Source: DASTQL01 sp035462375 (GTDB taxonomy: Bacteria > Actinomycetota > Actinomycetes > Jiangellales > Jiangellaceae). Taken from it: DNA of 64,000 bases. Position 1 is the first letter of the stretch, and every line of letters begins with the position of its first letter. Positions 62,935 through 64,000 of this stretch are shown piece by piece. The notes beneath the pieces are model-generated. The model was given only the letters and a program-made list of their open reading frames with translations. It made no database searches and was not told the DNA's origin. The stretch lies in the NCBI GenBank assembly GCA_035462375.1, contig DATHUJ010000057.1, positions 9,199-73,198 on the forward strand, in the 5' to 3' direction. The translations under genes were made by a program, and so were the position numbers.

Positions 62935-63723
62935 CTACGACGGCGGGCCGTGAACCTCCCGCGCTCGGCCGGAGCCGGGAAGAGGGGACACGGTCACGGC
63001 GGCGCCGACGCGCCGGACGGTGAGGGCCGCCAGCGGCGCGACGAGCGCGATCGAGGCGCCCACCATCTCGAGCAGCTCCTCGAGGTGGTAGACCCGCACG
63101 AAGAGCCGACCGGCCCCTTCCGGATGGGTACGGATGATCTCGCCGCCCACGTACTCCAGCCCTACCGCGGCTGCCAGCATCGTCCCCAGGCCGCCCACCA
63201 CGAGGAGCGCCGAGCGGCGTGGGAGGCGGCGAGCGCTGAGCACGACGACGACCAGTACGACGATCACCAGCGGGATGCCGATGACGAGCCAGACGTAGGT
63301 GAACCGGTTGACCTCGACGAACTGCACCCCCCACCGGTCCAGCCGCTCGTGCAGCTCGGTCGCCTCGTCGAGCGAGAAGAGCAGGAGCAGGGCCGACAGC
63401 ACCGCCCAGGCGGTCGTCCCGCCCGTACGGGTCCGGCGGGTCAGCCAGGCCAGGACGGCGTAGAGCACCGAGGCGGCCATGAGGAGCGCGGAGTTCCACC
63501 ACGTCGGGAGGTTGGCCTCCAGAGCCACGTCGACGTAGCGGCGGATCTCCCCGCCACCGGTGGTCAGCGGATGGTCGGTGAGTGCGGGCAGCCCGTAGCT
63601 GACTCCCACGATCGCCGAGCTGACCAGGCAGAGCCCGGCCAGCACCCGGCCCCACCGGACCGGGAGCAGCTCGGTCTGCTCGTCCGCTGGAGCGCTGACG
63701 GCCGCCGGGGTCTGGGTGTCCAC
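62935..63723 (-). CDS. multi-pass membrane protein, unknown function
   Basis: 262 aa, about six membrane helices. Helices include WGRVLAGLCLVSSAIVGVSY, NSALLMAASVLYAVLAWL, AWAVLSALLLLFSL, VWLVIGIPLVIVVLVVVVL, SALLVVGGLGTMLAAAVGL and ASIALVAPLAALTV. Two His/Glu-rich stretches sit at membrane borders (LDEATELHERLDR and RVYHLEELLEM), which might bind metal or haem. Start GTG 63723 is probably leaderless (TAGGGT seven bases upstream). No family recognised. Confidence 0.8.
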   Translation of the reverse strand: MDTQTPAAVSAPADEQTELLPVRWGRVLAGLCLVSSAIVGVSYGLPALTDHPLTTGGGEIRRYVDVALEANLPTWWNSALLMAASVLYAVLAWLTRRTRTGGTTAWAVLSALLLLFSLDEATELHERLDRWGVQFVEVNRFTYVWLVIGIPLVIVVLVVVVLSARRLPRRSALLVVGGLGTMLAAAVGLEYVGGEIIRTHPEGAGRLFVRVYHLEELLEMVGASIALVAPLAALTVRRVGAAVTVSPLPGSGRAREVHGPPS

Positions 63724-63730
63724 CCGGAGA

Positions 63731-63736
63731 ACCCTA
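63731..63736 (-). promoter_or_regulatory. -10 box, probable leaderless promoter
   Basis: Minus-strand TAGGGT ends seven bases before GTG 63723; the large dyad at 63740–63770 begins directly upstream of it. Confidence 0.6.
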
Positions 63737-63739
63737 GGT

Positions 63740-63770
63740 GACCGGGATGAGGACGGTTCTCATCCCGGTC
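63740..63770. promoter_or_regulatory. perfect 12 bp dyad in divergent promoter
   Basis: GACCGGGATGAG (63740–63751) and CTCATCCCGGTC (63759–63770) are exactly complementary with a seven-base centre. It covers the -35 zone of the leaderless membrane-protein gene and is about 60 bp upstream of the flavodoxin gene, so it fits an operator shared by both. Confidence 0.65.
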
Positions 63771-63832
63771 GCGTCTCTCCTCGGGTCGTCCGACCCTGGA
63801 TGTCCCGGGCGGCCAGACCGGACCATGTCCTC

Positions 63833-64000
63833 ATGGCACGTGCACTCCTCCTCTACGGTACCGGCGAGGGTCACACCACCGACATCGCGACCGAGATCGC
63901 GGCCACCCTGACCGAACACGGTCACCAGGTCGAGACGGTGCGGGCCGGCAGCCATCCCGGACCCTCGCCCGCGGACTACGACGGCGTGGTCGTCGGCTCC
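63833..64000 (+). CDS. flavodoxin-domain protein, N-terminal part
   Basis: The first 56 residues, running off the right edge. ALLLYGTGEGHTTDIATEIA is an FMN phosphate-binding loop of the flavodoxin / HemG-like type, then a helix and strand with PADYDGVVVGS. It may be a protoporphyrinogen-oxidase-like flavodoxin or an electron carrier. ATG 63833 is the best start; the region upstream carries the dyad above. Confidence 0.85.
   Translation, partial: MARALLLYGTGEGHTTDIATEIAATLTEHGHQVETVRAGSHPGPSPADYDGVVVGS

Overview
The window is about 64 kb of one very GC-rich actinobacterial chromosome. The evidence is strong G/C at third codon positions, many GTG starts, four-base GTGA gene overlaps and a block of actinobacterial core genes. 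The order acs – HAD phosphatase – Ssd/TadZ – TadA/B/C – Flp-like pilin – TadE – TadG-like – DUF1998 helicase – BldG-type STAS – H+-pyrophosphatase – topA – MFS/dTMP kinase – DNA polymerase III delta' recalls, from memory, the acs-to-topA region of Mycobacterium tuberculosis and the bldG region of Streptomyces. Overall style suggests Propionibacteriales, perhaps Nocardioides-like; this is inference, since no rRNA is present.

Left third (1–18.3 kb): a partial Holin-X membrane protein, the antiporter NhaA, a Uma2-family protein, then acetate use (acs with an ActP-type symporter and its DUF485 partner). A second sodium/solute symporter follows, with a small membrane partner and a LytS/LytTR two-component system, in one overlapping minus-strand operon. 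Diverging from it are an ABC exporter, a Fic-like protein, an AlkZ-like winged-helix protein, a frameshifted TetR gene with operator-like dyads, an unknown membrane-anchored protein and the HAD phosphatase. Middle third (18.3–45 kb): a Flp/Tad pilus operon preceded by three stem-loops, a helicase with a LapA-like protein, the BldG-type switch with a partner whose ATPase boxes look degenerate, hppA, an amidohydrolase, a CEOS-like dehydrogenase, an M28 lipoprotein, an ArsR/MFS pair, then topA, an MFS–dTMP kinase fusion, holB, a PSP1 (RicT-like) gene, a secreted peptidase and tRNA-Thr(CGT).

Right third (45–64 kb): MerR–prfC, RNase J, pgi and glgC (glucose-6-phosphate and glycogen metabolism), then an accessory stretch (about 52–58 kb) with a DUF1697 protein, a fructosamine-kinase-like protein, a lactonase-like metallo-hydrolase, an FAD oxidoreductase, an NTF2-like remnant, an aminoglycoside-phosphotransferase-like kinase and a truncated DUF222/13E12 gene under a near-consensus LexA box. 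The window ends with a NarL-type two-component system, membrane proteins, CapA, a CBS-pair protein and the start of a flavodoxin. Clear dyad elements lie in the divergent promoters there.

I saw no prophage, insertion sequence, CRISPR array or recognisable riboswitch. The most interesting signals are small-scale: about ten apparently leaderless promoters, several perfect dyads or stem-loops, decaying genes with single-base or dinucleotide lesions, and a recurrent CGTACGG word.
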